NCBI GenBank assembly: GCA_003208835.1 | Contig: QCVD01000025.1 | Location: 1 to 32,042 of the forward strand | Direction of reading: 5' to 3' | DNA length: 32,042 nucleotides | From: Synechococcus sp. AG-683-C23 | Lineage (GTDB): Bacteria; Cyanobacteriota; Cyanobacteriia; PCC-6307; Cyanobiaceae | In this document: positions 17,419 through 24,966 of the stretch, one piece after another | How positions within the stretch are numbered: position 1 is the stretch's first letter | Layout of the letters: each line of letters begins with the position of its first letter | Position numbers and translations under genes: made by a program | Notes under the pieces: generated by a model | Database searches by the model: none | What the model was told of the DNA's origin: nothing | What the model saw: the letters and a program-made list of their open reading frames with translations, nothing else

Positions 17419-18196
17419 TTTTGGAGATCTTGGTAGGCAAGTAGTCGTTTTTAATTGTTAAACTCTTATTCATTCCGTCTTCAGGAATCATGTCTAGAAA
17501 TGATTCAATTACATTTGTAGTTTGATTTGCTTGTTGGTATTGGAAGAAATGACGAGCACTTTCCATTGAGCGATAGTGATCACCAGGTTTGAGTTGTTCT
17601 TCCCATCGTGTTTTTGCATTCCGATCAACGACAAAGTCATTGTTCCCATTGATAACAAGGGTGGGGACATCTGATGCCTTAATGCTTCCTAACCTGATCT
17701 GAGAAGCGATAGACCCAAAAATATATTCTTCATCTAAGCATTTGGCGAGAAGTGATGCGAAGATAGGGTATTTTTTGGAGAGATTGCTTCCAAATAGGTG
17801 AGAAGATAGATGAAGTAATATTTTTTCTCGGCTGCATGGAAGCTGGCTTCTCATTTTTAGATAATGAGATGTCCATTGGTTTGTTATTGCAGTATCAGCT
17901 GATAGCAAGGTTGTCGAATGTGCCGCTTCAGGATATTTACATGCAAATAAATGAGCTATAGTTCCACTGATGCCATGCCCCATTAAATGGTATTTTTCCC
18001 TTCCATTATTTATTGTCTCAAGCATTAGTGAATGTATCGTTTCAATACTGCATGCTTCATCTAATTCATGTTGGAAAGACCAACGTTTTATGGGTCTATT
18101 TTTAACTAGCCTTCTTGTCAGCGGTTGATTAAAGCAATGAAGAGTCGGCTGTAGATCAATCCACAGAATCGTCGATAGACTCATTATAAATGCCAT
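17411..18196 (-). CDS. Alpha/beta-hydrolase-fold protein lacking nucleophile Ser
   Basis: 261-residue protein of alpha/beta-hydrolase type. The nucleophile elbow reads LMGHGISGTIAHLFA where active members have GHSxGG; the Ser position is Gly75, with a Ser two residues later. The acid strand (TLVINGNNDFVVD) and the late His (ESARHFFQY) are kept. So it may be inactive as an esterase, or use another chemistry, as in cofactor-free relatives. ATG at 18196 and ATG at 18184 are both possible starts. The stop overlaps the start of the reductase-like gene by 8 bases, implying translational coupling and a joint role. No signal peptide. A 12-bp palindrome lies 19 bases upstream. Confidence 0.75.
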   Translation of the reverse strand: MAFIMSLSTILWIDLQPTLHCFNQPLTRRLVKNRPIKRWSFQHELDEACSIETIHSLMLETINNGREKYHLMGHGISGTIAHLFACKYPEAAHSTTLLSADTAITNQWTSHYLKMRSQLPCSREKILLHLSSHLFGSNLSKKYPIFASLLAKCLDEEYIFGSIASQIRLGSIKASDVPTLVINGNNDFVVDRNAKTRWEEQLKPGDHYRSMESARHFFQYQQANQTTNVIESFLDMIPEDGMNKSLTIKNDYLPTKISKND

Positions 18197-18214
18197 TTTT
18201 ATAAGTATGCTCGC

Positions 18215-18226
18215 CCGCCTAGGCGG
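18215..18226. promoter_or_regulatory. Perfect 12-bp palindrome upstream of hydrolase-reductase operon
   Basis: CCGCCTAGGCGG is its own reverse complement and stands out as GC-rich in an AT-rich gap, 19-30 bases before the hydrolase ATG. Without a loop it is not a terminator; an operator for a dimeric regulator is one reading. Confidence 0.4.
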
Positions 18227-18280
18227 CGGTTATACCGTTCTACATTTTGATGTTTCTAATGATACCCCTAATGGTGTCAT

Positions 18281-18478
18281 TCAGGCCGCTTCTTCTTTGA
18301 TTTGTATCGCACCATTTCTTATTTTTGATTCCAGGTACTTAATCAGCTTCTGCTCTGATTTGTCGGCTGTCTGGTAAAGCCTTAGCGTCAATAAATAGGC
18401 TGTTTGTGTAATTTTTCTAGAAGTCATTGACGCAAGATAAATATCAATAACTTTTGATTGATTGATTGCTTGAATCAT
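18281..18478 (-). CDS. Small hypothetical protein coupled to histidine phosphatase
   Basis: 65-residue helical, charged protein ending KEEAA. Its ATG overlaps the stop of the upstream histidine phosphatase gene (ATGA), the classical arrangement for coupled translation, which supports it being real. No signal peptide or domain recognised. Confidence 0.6.
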   Translation of the reverse strand: MIQAINQSKVIDIYLASMTSRKITQTAYLLTLRLYQTADKSEQKLIKYLESKIRNGAIQIKEEAA

Positions 18479-19158
18479 TGCTTTGTGCCCCGGTTTGATT
18501 GAAGCTTAATTAAGTCTTGTGGGTGAATTGATCCCAGTATACTGAAGTTTTGGCTTCCTTTTGGTTCGATAATAAAGAGGACTCCCATGGGTTCTGGATA
18601 AATTCCCGTGACGGCTTCAAATGGGTCGTCATGACCCACTAAAACCAGATTATTTCCTTGATCTACTGATTGAGAAAGGAGGGGTAAAAGCCTCTTTCGA
18701 TAAGTTGCATTGTCACTTTCTGTACACACTTCGCATGGAAGAAAATTAAGTGATTTGTTCATTTTATGCTCTCCGAATGAAAGTTGTGCAGTATCTATGG
18801 CTCGACAATATTCGCTCGATATGGCACTCCCTATGGGTATTTCATGATTCCGAAGTGAATTCCCGATTTGAGTGGCTTCTAGTCGACCAACTGCACTAAG
18901 CTGTCTTTGTGTTGAACAGTCATCAAGTGATAATTCAGTAGACGCTTGGTCAGCCCAATCTGTCTTTGTTGTTGCATGCCTCATATAGATGATCTTCCCT
19001 CCTTTTTTGAGTTCTTCGATCAAGCTATAAGTTGATTGATTTTTAGCCTCATCAAAGTTTTGGTGTGCTTTACCTTCTGGATTGATTAAAAGAGTTGAGA
19101 GTAAAAAAAATGTTAATGTACCTTCTCTAAGCCATTGCCATGAAGCGTGAAGGCTCAT
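18475..19158 (-). CDS. Secreted histidine phosphatase superfamily protein
   Basis: Protein of about 227 residues (numbers below count from a TTG three codons upstream). A hydrophobic N-terminal segment (TLTFFLLSTLLIN) looks like a signal peptide or anchor, so it probably works in the periplasm. The histidine phosphatase core is visible: MRHA with catalytic His64 (usual RHG), the LSAVGRLEATQIG segment, Arg122 in SSEYCRAIDTA, and the second His179 in LVGHDDPFEAVTG. The third RHG residue is Ala rather than Gly, as in some members. ATG at 19158 is chosen over the TTG at 19167. It overlaps the next small gene by four bases. The substrate is unknown. Confidence 0.82.
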   Translation of the reverse strand: MSLHASWQWLREGTLTFFLLSTLLINPEGKAHQNFDEAKNQSTYSLIEELKKGGKIIYMRHATTKTDWADQASTELSLDDCSTQRQLSAVGRLEATQIGNSLRNHEIPIGSAISSEYCRAIDTAQLSFGEHKMNKSLNFLPCEVCTESDNATYRKRLLPLLSQSVDQGNNLVLVGHDDPFEAVTGIYPEPMGVLFIIEPKGSQNFSILGSIHPQDLIKLQSNRGTKQ

Positions 19159-19315
19159 CTCGCTCAATAATACTCATTTGACAATTAAAATCGTAAATCC
19201 CGAAGCTCAGTATGCTGTAAATATTGAGAGCATTCCACGTATGGATTGATTTAATTTGGATGTGCGAAATGATGCATAGCAGATTTTCTCTGAATAGGGT
19301 TATTCTTAGCCACAT

Positions 19316-19351
19316 AAAAAAGATCTTGCATAGATGAAGTATGCAAGATCT
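19316..19351 (-). terminator. Rho-independent terminator of ferritin gene
   Basis: A perfect 12-bp inverted repeat (AGATCTTGCATA/TATGCAAGATCT) with a 7-base loop is followed on the minus strand by a run of T. It lies 27 bases after the ferritin stop. Confidence 0.9.
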
Positions 19352-19377
19352 ATGGTTGGTTGAATAGTGTTTAAACT

Positions 19378-19965
19378 TTAATCTTTGAGTGTGGCTGGTT
19401 GATGTTGGCCCTGATAAAGCTCGTTATCGATCACTAATAATGCAGACTTGTCATCTCCTGCAAAGCGGACACGACCCAAGAGATATGCAAACTCATTCTC
19501 TGCCTGAGTTTGTTGATCAACCATGGGATCTAAGAAGACAGTCGTTCTTACATCTGATGCATGTTCGCCAAGTGCATACAGTTGATGCAGGGAGGCTGTG
19601 ATGTCGGCTTCCATCAGAAAAGATGTTGCGAAAACTTCGGCCGGAGATTCCCACACTTGATTCGGTGCCTCAAGCGCTTGTAAATCGACCGATTGTCCAC
19701 GGGCGATTAAATACTCTGCAAATTGTGCGGCGTGGCTATGTTCGCTTTGTGATTCTTCGCGGAAATAGCGAGCAAATCCTCTAAGTTCACGCTCTGCAAA
19801 CCAGATCGCTGCGGCGAAATAGTTGGCATGGGCCTGACGCTCCATGTTGAGATGATGCTGCAACCCAGCGAGTAAATCCTCTGCTATCGGCTCGGCAAGA
19901 GCGCGGCCAGCAGGCCCTGTGAGAACAGTGCTGAGTGCAGTTTTCGCGGCAGTTGATTGGGTCAT
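19378..19965 (-). CDS. Ferritin
   Basis: Iron-storage protein, expected to form a 24-subunit shell that oxidises and stores iron. The 195-residue chain has a four-helix-bundle pattern with ferroxidase ligands in place: Glu42 and Tyr49 in NMERQAHANYF, Glu75 and His78 in SEHSHA, Glu119 in FLMEAD, and a Gln/Glu cluster in QQTQAENEFAYLLGRV. The N-terminus is about 15 residues longer than in many bacterial ferritins. It resembles cyanobacterial ferritins of the SynFtn type. A near-perfect Fur box lies about 90 bases upstream and a terminator follows. No haem-binding Met typical of bacterioferritin is seen. Confidence 0.92.
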   Translation of the reverse strand: MTQSTAAKTALSTVLTGPAGRALAEPIAEDLLAGLQHHLNMERQAHANYFAAAIWFAERELRGFARYFREESQSEHSHAAQFAEYLIARGQSVDLQALEAPNQVWESPAEVFATSFLMEADITASLHQLYALGEHASDVRTTVFLDPMVDQQTQAENEFAYLLGRVRFAGDDKSALLVIDNELYQGQHQPATLKD

Positions 19966-20049
19966 TTTCAGGCTTACTGTCTAACGTTTGAATAACATAA
20001 CTCATTGCATCGCTATTGCATGTCTTAAGTGTTGATTTCACCCCGTTTA

Positions 20050-20119
20050 CTGATAGTCATTATCAACAGATTATCGACACTGATTGTCATTAGCGAATTG
20101 TTGCCGCTAGTTGTCGTTA
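20050..20119. promoter_or_regulatory. Fur box with tandem degenerate repeats before ferritin
   Basis: TGATAGTCATTATCA at 20051-20065 matches the 7-1-7 Fur consensus TGATAATnATTATCA at every position but one. Two weaker copies follow: CTGATTGTCATTA from 20080 and CTAGTTGTCGTTA from 20107, so the core recurs every 27-30 bases. The array fills the gap between the iron-binding-protein stop and the ferritin start, about 85-155 bases before the ferritin ATG. Confidence 0.7.
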
Positions 20120-21130
20120 GCGCCATCCATTATTTGCCATAATTTGAATGGCTAGTTTTTGCGATTCTCCAAGCTTGCTGATTGATACGTTATCTGGATT
20201 GAATCGACCAAATGCCTCTAGTTGGCTCGACGTTCCAAAACCATTTAAAGGATATTCGTATGTTGGTCCAGCAATTGAGGAGCTGCCTTTGGGCGATGTT
20301 AGATAAGTAATCAATGCAATGGCTTCATTTTTGTTTTTGGCAGACTTTGCCATGCCGGCAGCACTAATGTTCACATGGGCAGGATTTGGCATGATTAGCT
20401 TGATTGACTTGGTTAGTTGCTGATCATTTTTTCCACTTGCACCCGCTTGCATCCGGGCTAAGTAATAATGATTAACCACACCTACTGCACACTTTCCCTG
20501 TCCTACAGCTCTGATCAATGATGTATCTCCGCCGAAAAATGGTTGATTGACATTTGCGACCATATTTTTAACCCAGTTTGTTGCATTAGTTTGCCCTTTT
20601 AAGACAATTTGATCTGCCACAAGAGACTGATTATATACGTTTTTGCGTTTGCGAAGGCATAGCTTTCCTCTCAGATTTGTTTTGGCTAGGTCTGCGTATG
20701 TTTTGATGCTATTTGGATCAACGAGCTTTGGATTAGCAATGATTGCTCTCACACGACGCGTGAGGCCAAACCATTGGTTCCCTGGATCTCTATATCGTGC
20801 TGGAACATTCTTTTTGATTTGTTCTGATTGAATGGGCGCTAATAGTCCTTCTTTTGCGGCATTGTTAATACGAGCAGCATCCACAAGTAAAATGACGTCT
20901 GCATTTGAGTTCTTTCCTTCGCGTTTCAGTCTTTCAATTAGAGTGATGCCTGTTGCTTCAATTAATCGAACCTTAATCCCAGTATTTTCGCTAAATTTTT
21001 TAAAAACCTGACGATCAGTGTTGTAGTGCCGACCTGAGTAAACGCGAACTTCTTTGGAGAGGCCAGGTAGTGTGATGGCTAGCGGCATTCCTAATGCCAA
21101 GACAGCCAGCAAAAACGATGATTTACCCAT
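20117..21130 (-). CDS. idiA: Ferric iron ABC transporter, periplasmic binding protein (IdiA/FutA)
   Basis: Substrate-binding protein that captures Fe3+ in the periplasm and hands it to an ABC permease; in cyanobacteria IdiA/FutA also protects photosystem II under iron stress. The 337-residue protein has a signal peptide (MGKSSFLLAVLALGMPL...), the start of the mature domain EVRVYSGRHYNTD, and the iron-binding tyrosines expected in NHYYLARM and GPTYEYPLNG. The ATG at 21130 is preferred to the GTG one codon upstream. No permease or ATPase gene is adjacent, as is common for this family. It is divergent from a PiuC-type gene, 124 bases apart. Confidence 0.93.
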   Translation of the reverse strand: MGKSSFLLAVLALGMPLAITLPGLSKEVRVYSGRHYNTDRQVFKKFSENTGIKVRLIEATGITLIERLKREGKNSNADVILLVDAARINNAAKEGLLAPIQSEQIKKNVPARYRDPGNQWFGLTRRVRAIIANPKLVDPNSIKTYADLAKTNLRGKLCLRKRKNVYNQSLVADQIVLKGQTNATNWVKNMVANVNQPFFGGDTSLIRAVGQGKCAVGVVNHYYLARMQAGASGKNDQQLTKSIKLIMPNPAHVNISAAGMAKSAKNKNEAIALITYLTSPKGSSSIAGPTYEYPLNGFGTSSQLEAFGRFNPDNVSISKLGESQKLAIQIMANNGWR

Positions 21131-21254
21131 CACAGCACTTAGTTTTTAAGATCTTATTGATTGACCGGCTTCAGGTCTGTCGAATGTTACGCCCTTGAGT
21201 GAATCAAATGATACAAGACCTTTTGGCTGTCTTTAGTGGTTTCTTTCTTTCACT

Positions 21255-21923
21255 ATGGATTTTCTGACATCGGAACTTTTCGGCCCTGAACAGACGCGCC
21301 AAATGTACGGTGAATTGAGCAACAGTGAGTCGATATGGCTTGATGGGCGACTCACTGCTGGAGAGCATGCAGCCCTTGTTAAGCACAATCGTCAACTTGA
21401 ACCCTCCTCGGCGTTGGCAACGTCGATTGCCGAGATCGTTGAGCAAACAATCATCGCCAGCCCTCTCCTGAAGAGTTACGCACTGATTCGTAAGGTCCAT
21501 AGCATCCTGATTTCACGAAGCGAAGCAGGAGACGGATATGGATGGCATGTTGATAATCCATTTTCTAAACATGGACGTCGTGATCTTTCTTTTACTCTTT
21601 TTTTGAGTGATCCTTCTGTTTATGATGGGGGAGAACTTACTTTTCAGCTTTTACAGGGTTCGAAAGAGATTCGTCTTCCTGCTGGTCATATCATTCTTTA
21701 TCCGAGCTCATCCTTGCACTGTGTTCAACCGGTCACTCGTGGTGCACGACTGGTCTGTGTTGGTTGGATTGAAAGTTATATTCAATCTTCTGAAGATCGA
21801 TCGATGTTATTTAATTTAGATGCTGGGGCTAAAGGATTGTTGGCTCGGCACGGACGTTCTGACGAACTGGATTTAATCTTTCAATCGTATGCCAATGCTG
21901 TCAGGCGTCTTTCTGGGCGGTAA
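21255..21923 (+). CDS. PKHD-type Fe(II)/2-oxoglutarate dioxygenase (PiuC-like)
   Basis: 222-residue oxygenase of the PKHD hydroxylase group. The iron-binding facial triad is visible as His98, Asp100 (GWHVDNPF) and His155 (SSLHCVQPV), with Arg165 as the likely 2-oxoglutarate contact. The DLSFTLFLSDP and YDGGELTF strands complete the double-stranded beta helix. PiuC-type genes are widespread next to iron uptake genes, and here it is divergent from idiA. The natural substrate is not established. A clear Fur box is not seen in the 124-base shared promoter region. Confidence 0.9.
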   Translation: MDFLTSELFGPEQTRQMYGELSNSESIWLDGRLTAGEHAALVKHNRQLEPSSALATSIAEIVEQTIIASPLLKSYALIRKVHSILISRSEAGDGYGWHVDNPFSKHGRRDLSFTLFLSDPSVYDGGELTFQLLQGSKEIRLPAGHIILYPSSSLHCVQPVTRGARLVCVGWIESYIQSSEDRSMLFNLDAGAKGLLARHGRSDELDLIFQSYANAVRRLSGR

Positions 21924-22006
21924 AGTGCTTTTTGTTACCTCATTAAGTGCTTGATGCTGTCTTTTTCCGGCTTGACCTTTTCATAATAGTTTTTTATCCA
22001 TTAATT

Positions 22007-22240
22007 ATGGCCAAGAGTTCGCCCGTATCTGTTTTTCTTGCTGCCACATCATTGCTGGTGGCTTCCGCCTCTGCTGGTCTCGTTGCTCAAGCTAACCCTG
22101 CTGGCGGTCTTACAGAATGGTCTACTGATCAGTCGGTGGATGAAAAAAGTATTCCCGATGCTGATGCCCGTGCCTTGAATAAAAAGGCTATGGAAGAGGA
22201 TGTTTGCGTTCCTATCGGAGAAGGTGAAAACTGCTGGTAG
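22007..22240 (+). CDS. Small secreted protein of unknown function
   Basis: 77-residue precursor starting at ATG 22007. A clear signal peptide (MAKSSPVSVFLAATSLLVAS...) ends near AQA/NP, leaving an acidic mature peptide of about 45 residues with two cysteines close to the C-terminus (CVPIGEGENCW), likely a disulfide. The frame is open 20 codons further upstream but that part is not signal-like. A terminator follows. Not recognised. Confidence 0.65.
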   Translation: MAKSSPVSVFLAATSLLVASASAGLVAQANPAGGLTEWSTDQSVDEKSIPDADARALNKKAMEEDVCVPIGEGENCW

Positions 22241-22295
22241 TTTTCACCGGCCTTTGAGAGCTGCTATTTTGCAGATCTCAATAATTGATTTATGG

Positions 22296-22315
22296 GCGCC
22301 TGAGGGCGCTTTTTT
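22296..22315 (+). terminator. Rho-independent terminator
   Basis: A 5-bp GC stem (GCGCC/GGCGC) with a TGAG loop is followed by six T on the plus strand, 55 bases after the small secreted gene. Confidence 0.75.
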
Positions 22316-22385
22316 GATGATCAACATTTTAAACCTGATAGATCTAATTTAATGGTTATTATCTGATTTCTTTGATTTGTTTTGC

Positions 22386-22415
22386 AAAAAAAAAGCGCCC
22401 ACTAGGGGCGCTTTT
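22386..22415 (-). terminator. Rho-independent terminator of the porin gene
   Basis: A GC-rich stem (GCGCCC/GGGCGC) is flanked by nine A on the plus-strand left side, giving nine T after the stem on the minus strand; four T follow on the plus strand too, so it may work in both directions. It lies about 35 bases after the porin stop. Confidence 0.88.
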
Positions 22416-22447
22416 GTGAAATCAACTAACTAAAGCTAGTTGTCAAA

Positions 22448-23983
22448 TCAGAATTTGAAGGTTGTTTGTACAAGAGCTCCAAACTTATTAGATCCATCAA
22501 CGTCAACGGTTTGGTTTTTGTCGTAACCGGCATTAGACCAGAACACAGCAGGCTTGATGCTGACGTTGTCTGTGACTTTGTAGTCATACCAGACTTCAAA
22601 CGCGAAGTTTTCGTCTTCTGGATCACTATCACCTTTGACCTCAGTTGCGTAGCTGGAGTAGCTACCAACTGCAGCTCCCAGTCTGTTGCCTTCGATGAAT
22701 ACATCATCCCAGCTCAGACCAACCATCCAGCCGAAGGTGTCTTCGACGGATCCTTTCGCGTCTGCATCAGAAGTACCAAAATCAATACCACCACTAATGG
22801 TTGGTACAAGTCCGGATTCTTCTGGTGACCAGTAGCTACGAAGTCCGAAGACGTTTAAAGCTTCGTCTTGATTCTTGGCCGCTGGTGTTGAATAACCCAT
22901 GGCTGGATCAGAACCGTCTGCACCCTGTTTGTGTGCAAAAAGGCCAGAGATATACCATTTGCGGTTGCCGTAACCGACTTGGCTTAGGAAGTAGCCATCA
23001 GTTGCCGAACCAAACATACCCTTGGTGGAATCACTGCTGGCGCCTTCACCGCCATCAGCAACGTAGTTGGCAGCAACGTTAAAAGCAGCTTCACCCGGAG
23101 CTACGTTTTGACGCCATTGGATACCTGCGCCTTGACCCGTGCTGGCACCCATAAGTGCGCCATAACCACCAAGCTTGAATGCTTTCAAGATTGGTTTGTA
23201 GCGAGTAGGTGTCTCAACCATGTAGTAGTTCTCAACCAAGGCACCAAGGGTTACCTTGAACTCCTCACCAACTGGGAATGAATACCACAGTTTGTCGACT
23301 TTCAGAACATTGTCGCTTGACTTCTGATCCGATAATTGTGAGTCCTTCTCACCCCAAACATTTGACATGTTTCCTGTTCTCAATCTCGTGTAAAGAAGAT
23401 CTTTACCCGTGAATGATGTATTCAGGTTGAGGGTGTAGCGGTAAGACATGCTTACGTTGTCATTTTCGCAGCTGCCTCCATCTTCGTTGCAGTCATTACG
23501 GTCCTCATAAGAGACACCACCAAGGAAGAAGTCGGCTTGTCCCTTGAGCTTGGTGGTGGTGGAGAACTGAGTTGCTTCCAGTTCGCCAACGCGAGCTTCG
23601 ATGCCATCAACGCGTCCGCGGAGGGTGGCGAGTTCGGTTTCGAATTCTGAGATCAAACGACGCAGTTGATCGGTGACTTCAGTGACGCGGTCGAGACATG
23701 CGTTCAGCAGTGCTGCAGCCTCGTAACGGGTCATTGCCCGGTTGCCACGGAAAGTGCCGTTGGGGTAACCAGCGACGCAGCCGTACTGCTCAACCAAATT
23801 GCTGAGCGCCTGATAGGCCCAGTCGGTTGGGTAAACGTCGGAGAATTGGGTAACGCTGGTGACTTGGTCGGCAGAAGCCGCGTAGTCAGAAACGCCGTTG
23901 ATGTTGAGCTCAGCGGCATTGGCGCCGGAGGCCAGAAGGCCTAGGGCAGCAGGAGCCACCAGCAGTTGCTGGAAAAGTTTCAT
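22448..23983 (-). CDS. SLH-domain OprB-type outer-membrane porin
   Basis: 511-residue outer-membrane channel of the cyanobacterial SomA/SomB type. It has a signal peptide ending ASGANA/AEL, an SLH domain (about 45-110: YPTDWAYQALSNLVEQYGC, AMTRYEAAALL) that attaches to cell-wall polymers, a short coiled coil (LRRLISEFETELATLRGRV), then a beta-barrel of alternating strands ending in TTFKF with the terminal Phe needed for outer-membrane insertion. The terminator at 22386-22415 ends it. Its position beside idiA, ferritin and flavodoxin suggests, but does not show, a role in iron or small-solute passage. A decayed paralogue lies at 11479-13093. Confidence 0.92.
   Translation of the reverse strand: MKLFQQLLVAPAALGLLASGANAAELNINGVSDYAASADQVTSVTQFSDVYPTDWAYQALSNLVEQYGCVAGYPNGTFRGNRAMTRYEAAALLNACLDRVTEVTDQLRRLISEFETELATLRGRVDGIEARVGELEATQFSTTTKLKGQADFFLGGVSYEDRNDCNEDGGSCENDNVSMSYRYTLNLNTSFTGKDLLYTRLRTGNMSNVWGEKDSQLSDQKSSDNVLKVDKLWYSFPVGEEFKVTLGALVENYYMVETPTRYKPILKAFKLGGYGALMGASTGQGAGIQWRQNVAPGEAAFNVAANYVADGGEGASSDSTKGMFGSATDGYFLSQVGYGNRKWYISGLFAHKQGADGSDPAMGYSTPAAKNQDEALNVFGLRSYWSPEESGLVPTISGGIDFGTSDADAKGSVEDTFGWMVGLSWDDVFIEGNRLGAAVGSYSSYATEVKGDSDPEDENFAFEVWYDYKVTDNVSIKPAVFWSNAGYDKNQTVDVDGSNKFGALVQTTFKF
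23541..23842 (-). repeat. Near-identical porin repeat, copy 2
   Basis: Second copy of the 302-base stretch described at 12654-12955, in the same orientation, with four mismatches and no gaps. It encodes the SLH domain and coiled coil of the intact porin. Confidence 0.95.
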
Positions 23984-24342
23984 TAGTTCCTCACACAGGA
24001 ATGCTCAATTTTTTTGAGCAGACTTAGTTTGCGTTGTGAAGAAGGTATTCGTCGTAACAAAACCATACGCGTCGGTGTGTCATTTGATCGCTTTTTGGGT
24101 TCTGTTTGTCGTTTCTGGGGCTTCACGCTTTGTCTGGCGTCGTTATGGGTGTGCTTTTTAATTCGCCAAGGAGTGCTTTTCTTTCATTTGACTACCGCCC
24201 TTGATTTTGGCAGGGTCATGCTCTTGTAATTTAGAAATCAAGGGCAGAACTTGAGGCGAATTACTCTGTGGATGATTTTTCAGCTTCTAAAATTCTTTTG
24301 AAAAAGCCTAATAAGAAGAAAGGTTGTAAAAAATCAAAGTGT
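23984..24342 (-). other. Intergenic region upstream of the porin
   Basis: A 359-base gap holding the porin promoter and probably a long leader. A plus-strand frame of 71 codons at 24014-24229 is Phe/Leu/Cys rich with no convincing start signal and is judged spurious. No clear operator was recognised. Confidence 0.45.
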
Positions 24343-24966
24343 TCAAAGTGGAAGGGCAATTCCTGTCGCTGTGGTCGAGATTAATTGGTAATCTTTTACG
24401 ACGAGTTCACCTTTCATTTCGTCGATCGAAATAACCCCTTTCTCTTTCAGTACCCCCAACGTTCGGCTGACTGTCGAACGAGTGGCCCCGATCATTTCGG
24501 CGAGACGTGAATGGGACAGTAAAAATTCAAGTTTGTATCCCTCTAGAGTTCGGATTCCAAGCTTTAGGATTAAGAGCCTGAGCAATGATTTGAGTCGTTC
24601 TTCTGTTTTTATTGGATGTCTTACCTTATAAAGTTGAAAAATCCATTCTTGCAGAAAATCATCACTTGCTGTATAAATTTTTTGTTCGTTGTTGATCTTG
24701 ATTATGGATTCTGCGATGGCTTCGATTTGTATATTTTCAGAATTGGGATGGTGAAAAGTTCCATTGTCTAGAGAGGAAATTAGCGCCACTGTGATTTCTG
24801 GATTGATTTCGCTTGCAACGGTTGATAAGCGAATGATCCCTTGCTCCACAAATATTGTTGTCGACCAGTTGTTATTAGGCCTGCTGAGGATAAGCCTCTG
24901 CCCTGCTTGAAGAACACATGAATCCTGCGGTCTTGAGAGTGATCTATTGCTTGTACTTATTGCCAT
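24343..24966 (-). CDS. CRP/FNR-family transcription regulator
   Basis: 207-residue regulator with an N-terminal effector barrel (TTIFVEQGIIRLSTVAS), a long helix (LQEWIFQLYKVRHPIKTEERL) and a clear helix-turn-helix (LSHSRLAEMIGATRSTVSRTLGVLKEKGVI). The barrel lacks the cAMP phosphate-binding signature, so its effector is unknown. It shares the KVRH/RVRH-x-x-x-x-E-R-L segment and overall layout with the regulator at 14291. It lies on the same strand as, and upstream of, the intact porin, with 359 bases between. Control of the porin is possible but only inferred. Confidence 0.88.
   Translation of the reverse strand: MAISTSNRSLSRPQDSCVLQAGQRLILSRPNNNWSTTIFVEQGIIRLSTVASEINPEITVALISSLDNGTFHHPNSENIQIEAIAESIIKINNEQKIYTASDDFLQEWIFQLYKVRHPIKTEERLKSLLRLLILKLGIRTLEGYKLEFLLSHSRLAEMIGATRSTVSRTLGVLKEKGVISIDEMKGELVVKDYQLISTTATGIALPL

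Noticed and set aside
24014-24229. 71-codon plus-strand frame upstream of the porin
   Set aside because: Phe/Leu/Cys-rich chance frame in the porin promoter region without a start signal.
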